The notes beneath the pieces are model-generated. The model saw only the letters and a program-made list of their open reading frames with translations. It was not told the DNA's origin and did not search any database. Below, in pieces: positions 34,901-40,643 of a stretch of 41,205 bases of DNA. The position numbers and the translations under genes were made by a program. Position 1 is the stretch's first letter; every line of letters begins with the position of its first letter. The DNA is taken from assembly GCA_021784555.1 (NCBI GenBank), contig JAJYHY010000023.1, positions 1-41,205 on the forward strand, in the 5' to 3' direction. The DNA is from a bacterium (GTDB lineage Bacteria; Verrucomicrobiota; Verrucomicrobiia; Limisphaerales; UBA8199).

Positions 34901-36357
34901 TCAAGAACGCCGACGCCCGCCAGATGGCGCTGGTGCTCACCAGCTTGTTCCGCCTACAAGCCAACGGCACCACGGGGGTCAACAACCAACAGAACATCCG
35001 CTACGTCATGCCCTCTCAGCCCGTCAACGGCCAGATTCCCGCAGGCTCTATCAGTGACCAGGACCAATTCGGCGCCAATGTCGGTTCGGCCGAGGAAGAC
35101 GCCCTGACCGTTACGGTGGATTTGCGAACCAACAGCCTGCTCATCGGGGGCACCGAACATTACGTGGAACTGGCCTCGCAGATTATTCAAACCCTCGATT
35201 CCACCCCTGCGCAGGAGCGCAAGACCATGGTGTACCGGCTCAAGAATTCCCAGGCAATGCCGGTGGAGACGGCATTGCGAACGTTCCTGCAGCAGGACAT
35301 TCAGACCATGCTCACCATTCTCGGCCCCAGCGGGGTGGGCACGGCCCAAAACATCCTCGACCGCGAAGTCAGCATTGTCGCCGAGACGAATGACAACTGC
35401 CTGCTCATCTCCGCCAGCCCGCGCTATTTCAACGACGTTGAAAGCCTGGTCACCAACCTCGACCAACCCCAGCCCCAGGTGCTCATCCAAGTGCTCCTGG
35501 CCGAGGTCACTCTCGACGCCAACGAAGGCATGGGCATCGAATGGAGCTACCAATCCAAGGGCAACCCGCAGTTCTCCGCCGGAACGGACCTGGGGGCTAA
35601 GGAGCTCGGCAAGACACTGGGCTTCGGCGGTTTTTCCTCGGCGTTGACGGGTGGGAATTACAACTTCCTGATTACCGCGCTGGAGCGGCAGGACCGGCTC
35701 GAAGTCCTGAGCCGGCCGCAAATCCTGACCGCCGACAACCAGCAAGCCACCATCAATATCGGCCAAATGGTGCCGTTGGTGAACAACGCCGTGGTCACTC
35801 CCCAAGGCGGCACCCTCAACCAGTTTGCCTACACAAACGTGGGCGTGATGCTCACTGTTACCCCGCGCATCAGCCCCGACGGCTATGTCCAGATGGAGGT
35901 TGAACCCAGCGTCTCTGACTTGAGCCAATCCACCGTCGAGGTCAGCCCCGGCTTCAACGCCCCGATTATCAACGAGCGCACCGCCACCACGACCGTCACT
36001 GTCAAAAGCGGCGATTCCGTTCTCATCGGCGGCCTGATCTCCACCAGCGACGACACCATCACCAACAAGGTCCCCTTCCTGGGCGACATCCCCGGCCTCG
36101 GGCTGCTGTTCCGCAATCGCACCGTCGTCAAGCAACGAAAAGAACTCCTCGTCATCCTCACCCCTCAGATTCTCCTCAAAGGCGAGGGCACCGGCACCGC
36201 CATCGAGGCCAGCAAATATACCCAGGAAGAACTCCGCCGCTCCGAAATCAGGAAGAAAATGCACCTCGACAAGCTCCAGGAACATCTTCTGGACCAGATC
36301 TATCCCTCTCCTCAGCCCGGGACGACGAACAGTCCCGCACCCCCCGCCACAAAGTAA
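25996..36357 (+). CDS. gspD: Giant multi-N1-domain secretin GspD
   Basis: An outer-membrane channel protein of 3453 residues, against about 650 for usual GspD. Order: signal peptide (1 to about 20); Ala/Pro/Thr-rich linker (to about 155); N0 domain (157 to about 256, FDFAGMPYMDALQRFAQMAGKP); about 35 tandem N1/secretin_N domains (257-3160), each reading roughly F-L-ADA-VA-L-LF, then NaLIV-A, then I-LID-LD. A normal secretin barrel (3161 to about 3400) follows with VLIQVLLAEV, VLSRPQILTADNQ and the signature VPFLGDIPGLGLLFRNR, then a helical tail. The ATG overlaps the gspM stop (ATGA). Signature and position make it the T2SS secretin; what the extra domains do is unknown. The frame is intact throughout, so it is maintained. 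Confidence 0.95.
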   Translation: MKPQIILLGALTLFLAASPALVESPSAATAPPTSAGASTNLAAPSTATVTNASLSEAAAKPEIEAQAVTNGAAPPDAGSAKVAPAPSLATANLASNASPATVAGGTNTLSASVPAPVTDGGAASNATPALDTTSAPATNSPAVAARADADAHADNDDPNIRFDFAGMPYMDALQRFAQMAGKPLVADITVDGTLTFSDPHPYTYSDALDALNLILSTKQAMLMQDGRYLRLVPFKELPQMPIRILHGMEHTDGVRPGQIVTVVLTLKNLDANEIAQPLSSMLSAAGSVAPLSRGRGLIVTDRMENIRRVQQMLNEIDVASPVQREVKTFTLHNASGNLLAEIINRTFGIATAPKRTVYNAQRKSYEVLPPDPTDYVTAVFAEASNTLILFGPAERITMSEQLINKFETEAGARASEIKIFYPQMPADQLARLVQEAIPGVAQGRGGGRGAAILAKVIPDPTSNRLIVTAPAAGQLDAITELIHRLDPSTQETPPANAGSNVPKREVRVIDVRGGSAQGIAALLREALSELSRNETGTNLLAQVRVQAAPRGSHLLLVGSPAALDEVTRLIAQLDINETQPELTRVFKLHNASANEVASMIMRAMGGYRYRRNSGFVGVAAESRSNCLIVAASAKEMKLIADVIKQIETIGGTDNRQLKIIELTNTSANQMASTMYRLFGRQMYSRQPSERVALTPTPNDRALVVEADKQMMARIEKAVKQLDAEGKNTGIETRVVEVKSGSAEVLAPIISETLRELARNGSPAERRAPIFVQASPTGNRLLLAGPPEALERMTNLVAQLDTVQTNQTARVFKLKNADAWQVANMIMQAIASHDWRQRGTVVATAEQQSNCVIVTAPEAQMKLIEQVIQQIETIGGTDNRQLKIIELANSSANQVASTMYRLFGREMYARQPSQRVALSPTPNDRALVVEADKKMMARIEEAVKELDAEGKSADNEMMVVDVKSGSAQALAPMLTQTLRELARNGSSGEPLSRVLVQASPTGNRLLLAGPAEALDRVTNLVAQLDTVQTNETARVFKLKNADARQVADMIMRAMASNDWQQRGAGSVVAAAEERSNCVIVSAPEAQMKLVAEVIDQLEQAGKASGLQLKVIPIAKNSAASIAAMMVQLFFPQMRSSNPSERIAVAASPDDHALVVEANDAMMPRLEQAVEALDVGASRGAMEVRTYSLPTGSPSDLVQSLEHIFAGQQSRYGRFRFGFRGMEQPPAPRFEFDSASGTLIVAATADQFPQIEAVLTKLRTAAVTSSEVRTFRLEYGDPTEVADLLQSILIGRTRQPWRGFRGWRGGSGSTEIRVAAAPAMNAVVVQAPPEKLAVASELIKTLDSPGTNRVGSIQAVQLQNADADAVAMAVTRTLAAKNPRNTPPVVNVTAVPGTRSLLVSGPPDQVAKVIALIHQVDQTSTSTVLETRIFQLQNGEAPELARVLTQLLQGIARAQPRFGRGYASSQFTVAADQRVNALIVSATPEYLQVVQQLMPTLDQAPQHSDRQVQFYWLQNADADDVALKLEALFQDRPRKERPVIESDEFANSLTAVAKPADLLQITDMVQQLDASARDTSLQVRMIPLTEIPVEQMATMLTNIYSQMAEGPIRVVNTLPKPSSITNAVPPAAAPGATNTSSAESLSTNAPPVTIAMDKAANALIVSGPAYELDHIESMVTQLSASVTSPDFEIRQFPLKEADPVVVARVLNELFKPQPVPGRFQPSQPWPRRGGRYGNRGATGRPGAQNGPQGRPGQPQAVIPEVAVVAESRTHSVIIRARPSDFPLLESIIQQLDQNELSSQLAHRLVLLKHVTPERILPLVRQLLAQLHSVRPGEPVVVAPDPSRRALFLVGRDSVLTQIETLVHELDTPADFSEIELRVFPLKNAQAAELATLLQSVLQPDSARNLTPEARQLQEQISKLEFEDENGKSIHLDLTQPIKIVADPPQPTSFGGANRLVIGSTPENLKALASVVKLLDTVPLAEGLTARLVRVEHVDAALVAQALNSTFQTGQGGRQGRFGRGGGNGLNVGVDPANNLLILSGRKQVLDLAEEMIQKLDTAAAAGAQSIRIFPLQHADAGSVLQVLMDLGRSRGARRLRPFEQPTLSVDDRSNSLIAFGSDQALSFVEQLVKQLDRALPTNLSGIRIIALRNADAISIAASLQRLLDERMRTRGGRRGGASLRTVVIADPRSNSLLISGSPESFDLIQTLVQQLDQPGTSLAGQIRLIPLQHADAQTLAATLTQLFARRYQAMRIPGGQRNEPVILADPRSNSLLVAAGVDDNRAIDTLLQKLDREPENPALELTVIGLQYNDAARMAATLRGIFMARLQSLTPPGQRPSPSDRVDVQGDALSNALVVSASKSNLALLQTLVKQLDQPGTALAGQVRIVPLQHADAQTLAATLTQLFTQRYQAARTPELQRNRPVILADPRSNSLLVAAGVDDNRAIDALLQKLDREPENPAVQLTVIGLQYNDAVSMANTLRTIFAARLQSLTPPGQRPSPSDQVDVQPDSLSNALIISASKQNLELVHQLLAKLDAEPTAIGGVLQAFTLQHADVQRVAAMLQSLVQQGVYRPGLSMSGGRRNPSDALAIASDPPSNTLIVSASPANMMIVKELIKQLDTPQYNNASDIKLYPLKHARASYLARVLQQFFQAKRAGETAPGSSQQSVPVTITADDRTDTLLITGGKESFAAVDRIIAQLDSAKTMTKTNFRVFPLKYATATTLQATLQRLFVNRPAPIQGEPREPVTVIADGWANALIVGATDDDLQMAASLIDELDAPQPSGGPQVQVFQLAKADAQRVAQTLQSLFRSAAGMPGGAAAGASAPVMINVDQRLNAIVVSAGKADLKRIATLVKQLDTSKLARVAEIRIFPLKNARATEMATILNNVLNTNAKSLTQASPNRQSLLQFITRTDKGKELVTSALKEGVIIAPDASANALVVSAPVDYMDLLSQIIDSLDATAPTMANIRIFNLKNADARQMALVLTSLFRLQANGTTGVNNQQNIRYVMPSQPVNGQIPAGSISDQDQFGANVGSAEEDALTVTVDLRTNSLLIGGTEHYVELASQIIQTLDSTPAQERKTMVYRLKNSQAMPVETALRTFLQQDIQTMLTILGPSGVGTAQNILDREVSIVAETNDNCLLISASPRYFNDVESLVTNLDQPQPQVLIQVLLAEVTLDANEGMGIEWSYQSKGNPQFSAGTDLGAKELGKTLGFGGFSSALTGGNYNFLITALERQDRLEVLSRPQILTADNQQATINIGQMVPLVNNAVVTPQGGTLNQFAYTNVGVMLTVTPRISPDGYVQMEVEPSVSDLSQSTVEVSPGFNAPIINERTATTTVTVKSGDSVLIGGLISTSDDTITNKVPFLGDIPGLGLLFRNRTVVKQRKELLVILTPQILLKGEGTGTAIEASKYTQEELRRSEIRKKMHLDKLQEHLLDQIYPSPQPGTTNSPAPPATK
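27502..29526 (+). repeat. Three-domain higher-order repeat in gspD
   Basis: N1 domains here follow an A-B-C pattern with a 672-base (224-residue) period. C-type domains start near 27961 and 28633 (KIIEL-N-SANQ, MYRLFGR, SPTPNDRALVVEADK). B-type domains start near 27733, 28411 and 29083 (ARVFKLKNADA). A-type domains carry VKSGSA and LRELARNGS. The third triad and a final A-type domain are more diverged. Confidence 0.88.
32641..33606 (+). repeat. 483-base tandem duplication in gspD
   Basis: 32641-33123 and 33124-33606 each encode two N1 domains and are nearly identical in long stretches, for example CACGCCGACGCCCAGACC at 32674 and 33157 and GCAGCAACAGTTTGCTGGTG in both. The high DNA identity points to recent duplication or gene conversion. 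Confidence 0.9.
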
Positions 36358-36430
36358 GCCGCTCCGCCGCTCCACCCACGAGCTTCAACAGGGGGCGCAA
36401 GACAGAGTTTTTCGAGTGCCTCAAGTCACA

Positions 36431-36576
36431 GGGCCTTTTGTTCCCTCGTTTGGTTCTGTTGACCCGCCGGCCCCTCGCGGTTCGTGTCGGAAAGGGCCGT
36501 CGGCGCGAGTCCATCCGCCAGTTGGATCCCGTGGAAACGTCCTTGTACAGCAAGAAAACGAAGGAGACGAAGAATT
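36431..36576 (-). repeat. Dispersed 146-bp element, copy 2 (inverted)
   Basis: Reverse complement of the element in gspK (21363-21510). It reads AATTCTTCGTCTCCTTCG from 36576 downward and ends CCAAACGAGGGAACAAAAGG. Its ends form an imperfect inverted repeat. Being intergenic here, it shows the element is not a gspK coding feature. Confidence 0.88.
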
Positions 36577-36720
36577 GGGAGCATCGCGCAAGGTACCCCC
36601 CCCCGTGAGAAAGGCGAGACAGCCGCAAGAGTCCGCAAAGGCGTGGCGGGTAGCGTGGGAAGGCTCTCTCATTAGCACCGTTGGCTTCAGCCCGGTGACC
36701 CGCTCGCGCGCCTGGGAGCT

Positions 36721-36788
36721 GACAACTGTTTCAACAGTTTCTCTCTCCTGGAGCGGACCCGCGAGGGCAAACTGTTGAAACAGTTGTC
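36721..36788. repeat. Perfect 20-bp inverted repeat, each arm also palindromic
   Basis: GACAACTGTTTCAACAGTTT (36721-36740) is exactly complementary to 36769-36788 across a 28-base loop. Each arm alone is also a palindrome, AACTGTT-TC-AACAGTT. It could be a large hairpin, a recombination site pair or a dimer-protein operator. Confidence 0.9.
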
Positions 36789-36841
36789 CCATTCCGACAG
36801 ACCCTGCGATTCACCGGGCTAGAGGCTATCCGAAAAGGGTG

Positions 36842-36897
36842 ACTTAATCGGCCACTTTATCGGTTACTTAATCGAATTTGCCTGATTCTCGATTAAG
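36842..36897. repeat. Three tandem 12-mers plus one inverted copy
   Basis: ACTTAATCGGCC (36842), ACTTTATCGGTT (36854) and ACTTAATCGAAT (36866) follow head to tail. CGATTAAG, the reverse complement of the CTTAATCG core, lies at 36890-36897. The exact 12-base phase just upstream of a promoter suggests an operator or other protein-binding array. Confidence 0.65.
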
Positions 36898-36948
36898 GGT
36901 CTTCACAACGTCTCCTGGCTCGTGCTCAAAAACAATTTCATTTTCATG

Positions 36949-36976
36949 TTGACACCGGCCCACGGATAATGATAAA
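36949..36976 (+). promoter_or_regulatory. Predicted promoter of the exported protease gene
   Basis: A perfect -35 TTGACA (36949-36954), a 16-base spacer and GATAAA (36971-36976, 4 of 6). Transcription would begin near 36984, about 20 bases before the ATG at 37003. Confidence 0.5.
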
Positions 36977-37002
36977 ACTACGATTGTCATTTAGACAAAC
37001 CT

Positions 37003-37076
37003 ATGAGAACATTTGACATTATTAGGCGTACCCCCCCCAATCACAATCGCTGCTTATAGCGGCCTTCCTCGCCCTC
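37003..37076 (+). pseudogene. Signal-peptide start, out of frame at a C8 tract
   Basis: The ATG at 37003 reads MRTFDIIRRTPP, then a run of eight C (37031-37038), and hits a stop at about 37057. With nine C the frame continues QSQSLLIAAFLALVPAAALLAQ into the open frame at 37077, a good signal peptide. So this is the true 5' end of the downstream gene, separated by one missing C: a phase-variable tract, a mutation, or a sequencing error. Confidence 0.75.
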
Positions 37077-39899
37077 GTGCCCGCCGCCGCCCTGCTTGCC
37101 CAATCACCGGCTGAGGCCGGCTACAGCGTCCTGGCCCGCGGCCCGATGGAAAAGCTCTGGGCCAAACTCTCCTGGCAAACCAACAAAGACGGCTCCGTGA
37201 CCACCCTCACCAATTCCTCCTTTACCGAAATGGCCGACGGCCTGGAATATTGGGATGACCAAGCCAATGCCTGGAAAGATAGCCAGGACCTCATCGAAAT
37301 CCAGCCCGCGGGCGGTGCCGCCGCCCTCCATGGCCGCGTCAAGGCGTATTTCAAACCAAACCTTAATGCCCCAGGCGCCATTACCCTGGTCGATAGTAAT
37401 CGGGTCTTTCGGTGTGAGCCCATTTCACTGTTCTACTATGACGAAGCCCAAGACAAGACCGTTCCTTTAGCCGGCCTCAAGGACTGTTCGGCGGAACTGC
37501 TGCCTCCCAACCAGATCGTCTATAAATCGGTCCTGGACAAGATAAGCGCCGATTACGTGGTGACCTACACCAAGGGCGCCATTGAGGCCGAGCTGGTGCT
37601 CCGGCAAAGACCCAAGCCTCCCGAATATTACGGCCTGAACAGCAACACCACGACGCTGGAATGGTGGACCCAGTGGCAATCCCCCCAGCCCAGTCAGACC
37701 CCCGTCCCCATCGTCCCGGAGCTCGGCTTCGACGATTCTCTCCTGGACTTTGGCGGCGGGCTGATCTTCCCCCGCGGCCGGGCCTTCGCCACCGGCAACG
37801 AACCGCCCCGCTCGCCCGCCACGCCCGCCACCATTTCCATGCCGAATCCGAACCAGCCGGGTTTCATCCCCGTCGCAAAACACTGGAACGATCTGACAAA
37901 CGCCAGCGTCATGGTCGAGGCCGTCCTCTGGACCAATATCGCGCCGACGCTCTCCTCCTTGCCCGAAGTCGCCCAGGCCGGCAGGCCTGCCGCCCAGGAC
38001 CGGCTATTGTGCATGAGGGACGCCGTCAACCGCCCCGGCCGCACCGAACCCGGCAAACGAACCAAGCCCATCCTCCTCGCCTCCGCCACCGATTACCGGC
38101 CAAAGGGCGCCGTGCTCGACTGGGAGCAGATCTACGGTGGAACCGACTACACGTTTGGCTACCCGGGCGCCGCCTACACGTACTCGATTACGAACAACGT
38201 CACGTTCACGGGGACTGTGACGCTATGGGACGGGGCGACCCTGAAATTTTCCCCCTGGATGGAGCTCGTGGTTTCAGGAAGCCTGACGTGCAATGGGAGC
38301 AGCTTTTCCCCCACGATACTGACCTCGCAGGACGACGACCTCTACGGACAGACCCTGCCGTGGAGCACGCATCTTCCTTCAAAGGCTGCTGGCGTCGCCC
38401 TCTACCTGTCCTACCTGAGCGCGCCGAGCACGACCGTCAAGGGCTTGCTCGTTCGCTGGGCACACTGCGGCATCCAAATTGACGACTACACTCACTCTTA
38501 CACCGTGGAGCTCAGCTCGCTCCAGTTCTCCGACACCGGCATTCGCGTCCAGTACACCGGCCCAACCCTCACCCTCTTAAGCACGACGTACTGCAATGTG
38601 CCCGAGCCGCTCGACATGTCGGGCCAGCCCAACGGCTCCCCGACCGACATCTGCACCGGCGACGCCAACAGCGACGGCGTCCCGGATTATTGGGAGTACC
38701 AGTGGTTTGGCACCACCAGCGTGGACCTCAACGCCGACTCCGACGGCGACGGCACCAACAACCTCCAGGAGTACATCAGCGGCAGCAACCCCGCAGACTA
38801 TCTCTACCTCACCTCCTGCTACCCGGTCCACGACTACGTCCTCCAGCAGGGGACCAATATCAGTTTCCAGGTCACACCCAACCTCTCTAGCCCTCAGTAC
38901 CAATGGTACGCCGGCTCAACGCCTCTAGGCGGTGCGACCACGTCCGCGCTCACGCTGGCGAATATCGGGCTTGGCTTGGACCTCAAGACCATTCACGCCA
39001 CCGTCTCGAGCGACTTCTACTCGATAACCACAACCAACGTCGAACTCTATGTCCTCGACGCCCTCCGCTGGGCCATGTGGACCAACTTCATCCGCCAGAC
39101 CAGCACCATCAGCGGCATCAGCAACATCTACGAAGCCGAGCATACCCATCGCACAGGGTGGCCAAACACCGCCGGCCCGATCGTCGCCTTTTACACGAAC
39201 TCCTTCCTCTGCCAGTACCGCGGCTTTACCGGCATCTCGCTGTGCAACGCCAGGGAGCTGTCGGTGTACCAGGGGCGGTACCAAACCAACATAAACGTGC
39301 CGCCCATTACCGCGCTGACCGACCGGATCGGCTATCTCCGAGGGCACGGCGTCGCCGGACCGAGAGGCCTGCACGTGCCCTCGCAAGGTTACACAAACGA
39401 CTGGAACGGGACGAACATCTGGTTCTGTGACACGAACAATAACGTCGTGCAGGACGTGATCGCCGGCGCCTATGTCGGAGATCCCAACGGCGACCAGAAC
39501 TGGGACTTCACGCTGGTCTTCTTCAAGACGAACCTCTCCGACCTCGGCATCGCGCCAGTTCCCTACGTCATGGCGCCGCCCAGCAACTGGAATGCGGACT
39601 ATCACATTTGCTTCAAAAAGACCCAGAATAATGACTTCGACACGGGCCTGCCACAGTTCGCAGACGTTTACTGGGGGACGGAAAACGGCAACAGCGGCGG
39701 TCCGCTCCTGCTGCCGCTACCCTCCGGGGATCTGGTCTTCATGGGAGGGATCACCACGGCGTACATGACCGGCCAGGCGGTCACTAACATGCAGACGGCC
39801 CTGACCAACCTGTTCGATTACTTTTCCGCGAACGCGACCTTGTACCAGGGCTCGCTGGACTGGCAGCGGGACTTTCAGTTCAGTTGGTACACCCAATAG
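37077..39899 (+). CDS. Exported trypsin-like protein with thrombospondin-3-like repeat
   Basis: A 940-codon frame that begins (GTG) inside the signal-peptide hydrophobic core; the real start is probably 37003 (see that entry). It has a large beta-rich N-terminal half without a known domain. A calcium-binding thrombospondin type 3-like segment follows, DANSDGVPDYWEYQWFG and DLNADSDGDGTNNLQEY (about 530-565). An Ig-like stretch leads to a C-terminal region with an S1-protease-like triad: His757 (LRGHGV), Asp810 (NWDFTLVFF) and Ser873 (GNSGGP). Asn/Thr-rich, no sorting tail seen. Likely a secreted protease or adhesin-like protein; the protease role rests on motif order only. The next gene starts 18 bases downstream. 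Confidence 0.75.
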   Translation: MPAAALLAQSPAEAGYSVLARGPMEKLWAKLSWQTNKDGSVTTLTNSSFTEMADGLEYWDDQANAWKDSQDLIEIQPAGGAAALHGRVKAYFKPNLNAPGAITLVDSNRVFRCEPISLFYYDEAQDKTVPLAGLKDCSAELLPPNQIVYKSVLDKISADYVVTYTKGAIEAELVLRQRPKPPEYYGLNSNTTTLEWWTQWQSPQPSQTPVPIVPELGFDDSLLDFGGGLIFPRGRAFATGNEPPRSPATPATISMPNPNQPGFIPVAKHWNDLTNASVMVEAVLWTNIAPTLSSLPEVAQAGRPAAQDRLLCMRDAVNRPGRTEPGKRTKPILLASATDYRPKGAVLDWEQIYGGTDYTFGYPGAAYTYSITNNVTFTGTVTLWDGATLKFSPWMELVVSGSLTCNGSSFSPTILTSQDDDLYGQTLPWSTHLPSKAAGVALYLSYLSAPSTTVKGLLVRWAHCGIQIDDYTHSYTVELSSLQFSDTGIRVQYTGPTLTLLSTTYCNVPEPLDMSGQPNGSPTDICTGDANSDGVPDYWEYQWFGTTSVDLNADSDGDGTNNLQEYISGSNPADYLYLTSCYPVHDYVLQQGTNISFQVTPNLSSPQYQWYAGSTPLGGATTSALTLANIGLGLDLKTIHATVSSDFYSITTTNVELYVLDALRWAMWTNFIRQTSTISGISNIYEAEHTHRTGWPNTAGPIVAFYTNSFLCQYRGFTGISLCNARELSVYQGRYQTNINVPPITALTDRIGYLRGHGVAGPRGLHVPSQGYTNDWNGTNIWFCDTNNNVVQDVIAGAYVGDPNGDQNWDFTLVFFKTNLSDLGIAPVPYVMAPPSNWNADYHICFKKTQNNDFDTGLPQFADVYWGTENGNSGGPLLLPLPSGDLVFMGGITTAYMTGQAVTNMQTALTNLFDYFSANATLYQGSLDWQRDFQFSWYTQ

Positions 39900-39917
39900 C
39901 GTTTGGCCCCCTGGCTC

Positions 39918-40643
39918 ATGAGACAACTCCTCTTTTTGCTGTGCTGCGCCCTCCTGGCTGCGGCGCGTGCGGGCCGTGGCCAGGCCGTAACTTATACGGA
40001 CCGCGGCGCGTTCACTAATGCGGCTAACGCACTGCTCAGGTACGATCTGGAGGCCGTTACAGTGCCGATCGGGGACCTAACTGGCACGGGGGTCCGCCAA
40101 GAGCCAGCCTTTACCTTGCCGGGCGTTGTCGTCGGGACCGAAGGCCACCCCATTCCGACCTACCTCTCCAGCGCGACGTTCACGTCCGGGGGGGGAATCC
40201 TCTACGCGGTCAACGACACCGGCAACAGCCTGATCGGCCCGGTTATTGGCGATCTCGACTCAGACTTCCCGTTAACCCTGAGCTTCGCCAGCCCGGTCTA
40301 TGCCTTCGGCGCTGACTTCTCTAGTTGGCTGACGCCGTACTACACGTCCTTCACCGCGACGCTCACCCTCGACACGGGGGAGAGTTTCCAGTTTACCGCT
40401 CAAGACCAGCCAAACTACACCTTCTTCGGCTTTACCTCGCCCACGCCCGTCAGGCAGGTGACCTTCGACGACGGCGGCATCGCGCCCATCGGACTGGGGG
40501 CGTATGCGCACGAGCAGCAGATCGGCAACATCTTCATGGTCACCCAGGTGCCCGAGCCAAGCGCCCTCACCCTTTTCAGCTTCGGCGGGCTCGCGCTGCT
40601 CTGGCGCCTAAGCCGCCGCTGCGAGCCGACGGAGGGCCGATGA
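39918..40643 (+). CDS. PEP-CTERM sorting-domain protein
   Basis: A 241-residue secreted protein from the ATG at 39918 (MRQLLFLLCCALLAA, signal peptide ending near GQA). The body is a beta-sandwich-like sequence typical of PEP-CTERM proteins (YDLEAV near the start, LTLSFASPVYAFGADFSS, VRQVTFDDGGIAPIG). It ends with the sorting signal: VPEPS, a hydrophobic helix LTLFSFGGLALLW and an Arg cluster RLSRR. Exosortase would cleave and attach it to exopolysaccharide; no exosortase gene is in the window. Its stop shares ATGA with the following frame. A TTG at 39903 is an alternative start but weakens the signal peptide. Confidence 0.88.
   Translation: MRQLLFLLCCALLAAARAGRGQAVTYTDRGAFTNAANALLRYDLEAVTVPIGDLTGTGVRQEPAFTLPGVVVGTEGHPIPTYLSSATFTSGGGILYAVNDTGNSLIGPVIGDLDSDFPLTLSFASPVYAFGADFSSWLTPYYTSFTATLTLDTGESFQFTAQDQPNYTFFGFTSPTPVRQVTFDDGGIAPIGLGAYAHEQQIGNIFMVTQVPEPSALTLFSFGGLALLWRLSRRCEPTEGR

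Larger units (their letters stand above)
36358..37002. other. Repeat-rich intergenic region after gspD
   Basis: No gene supported. It contains GGGGCGCAAGACA (36392-36404), the second copy of the 148-bp element, a C9 tract (36596-36604), a perfect 20-bp inverted repeat, tandem 12-mers and a promoter; these are listed separately. Confidence 0.7.

Noticed and set aside
36721..36788. Intrinsic terminator for gspD
   Set aside because: The hairpin is over 360 bases past the stop, has a 28-base loop and no T-run on either side.
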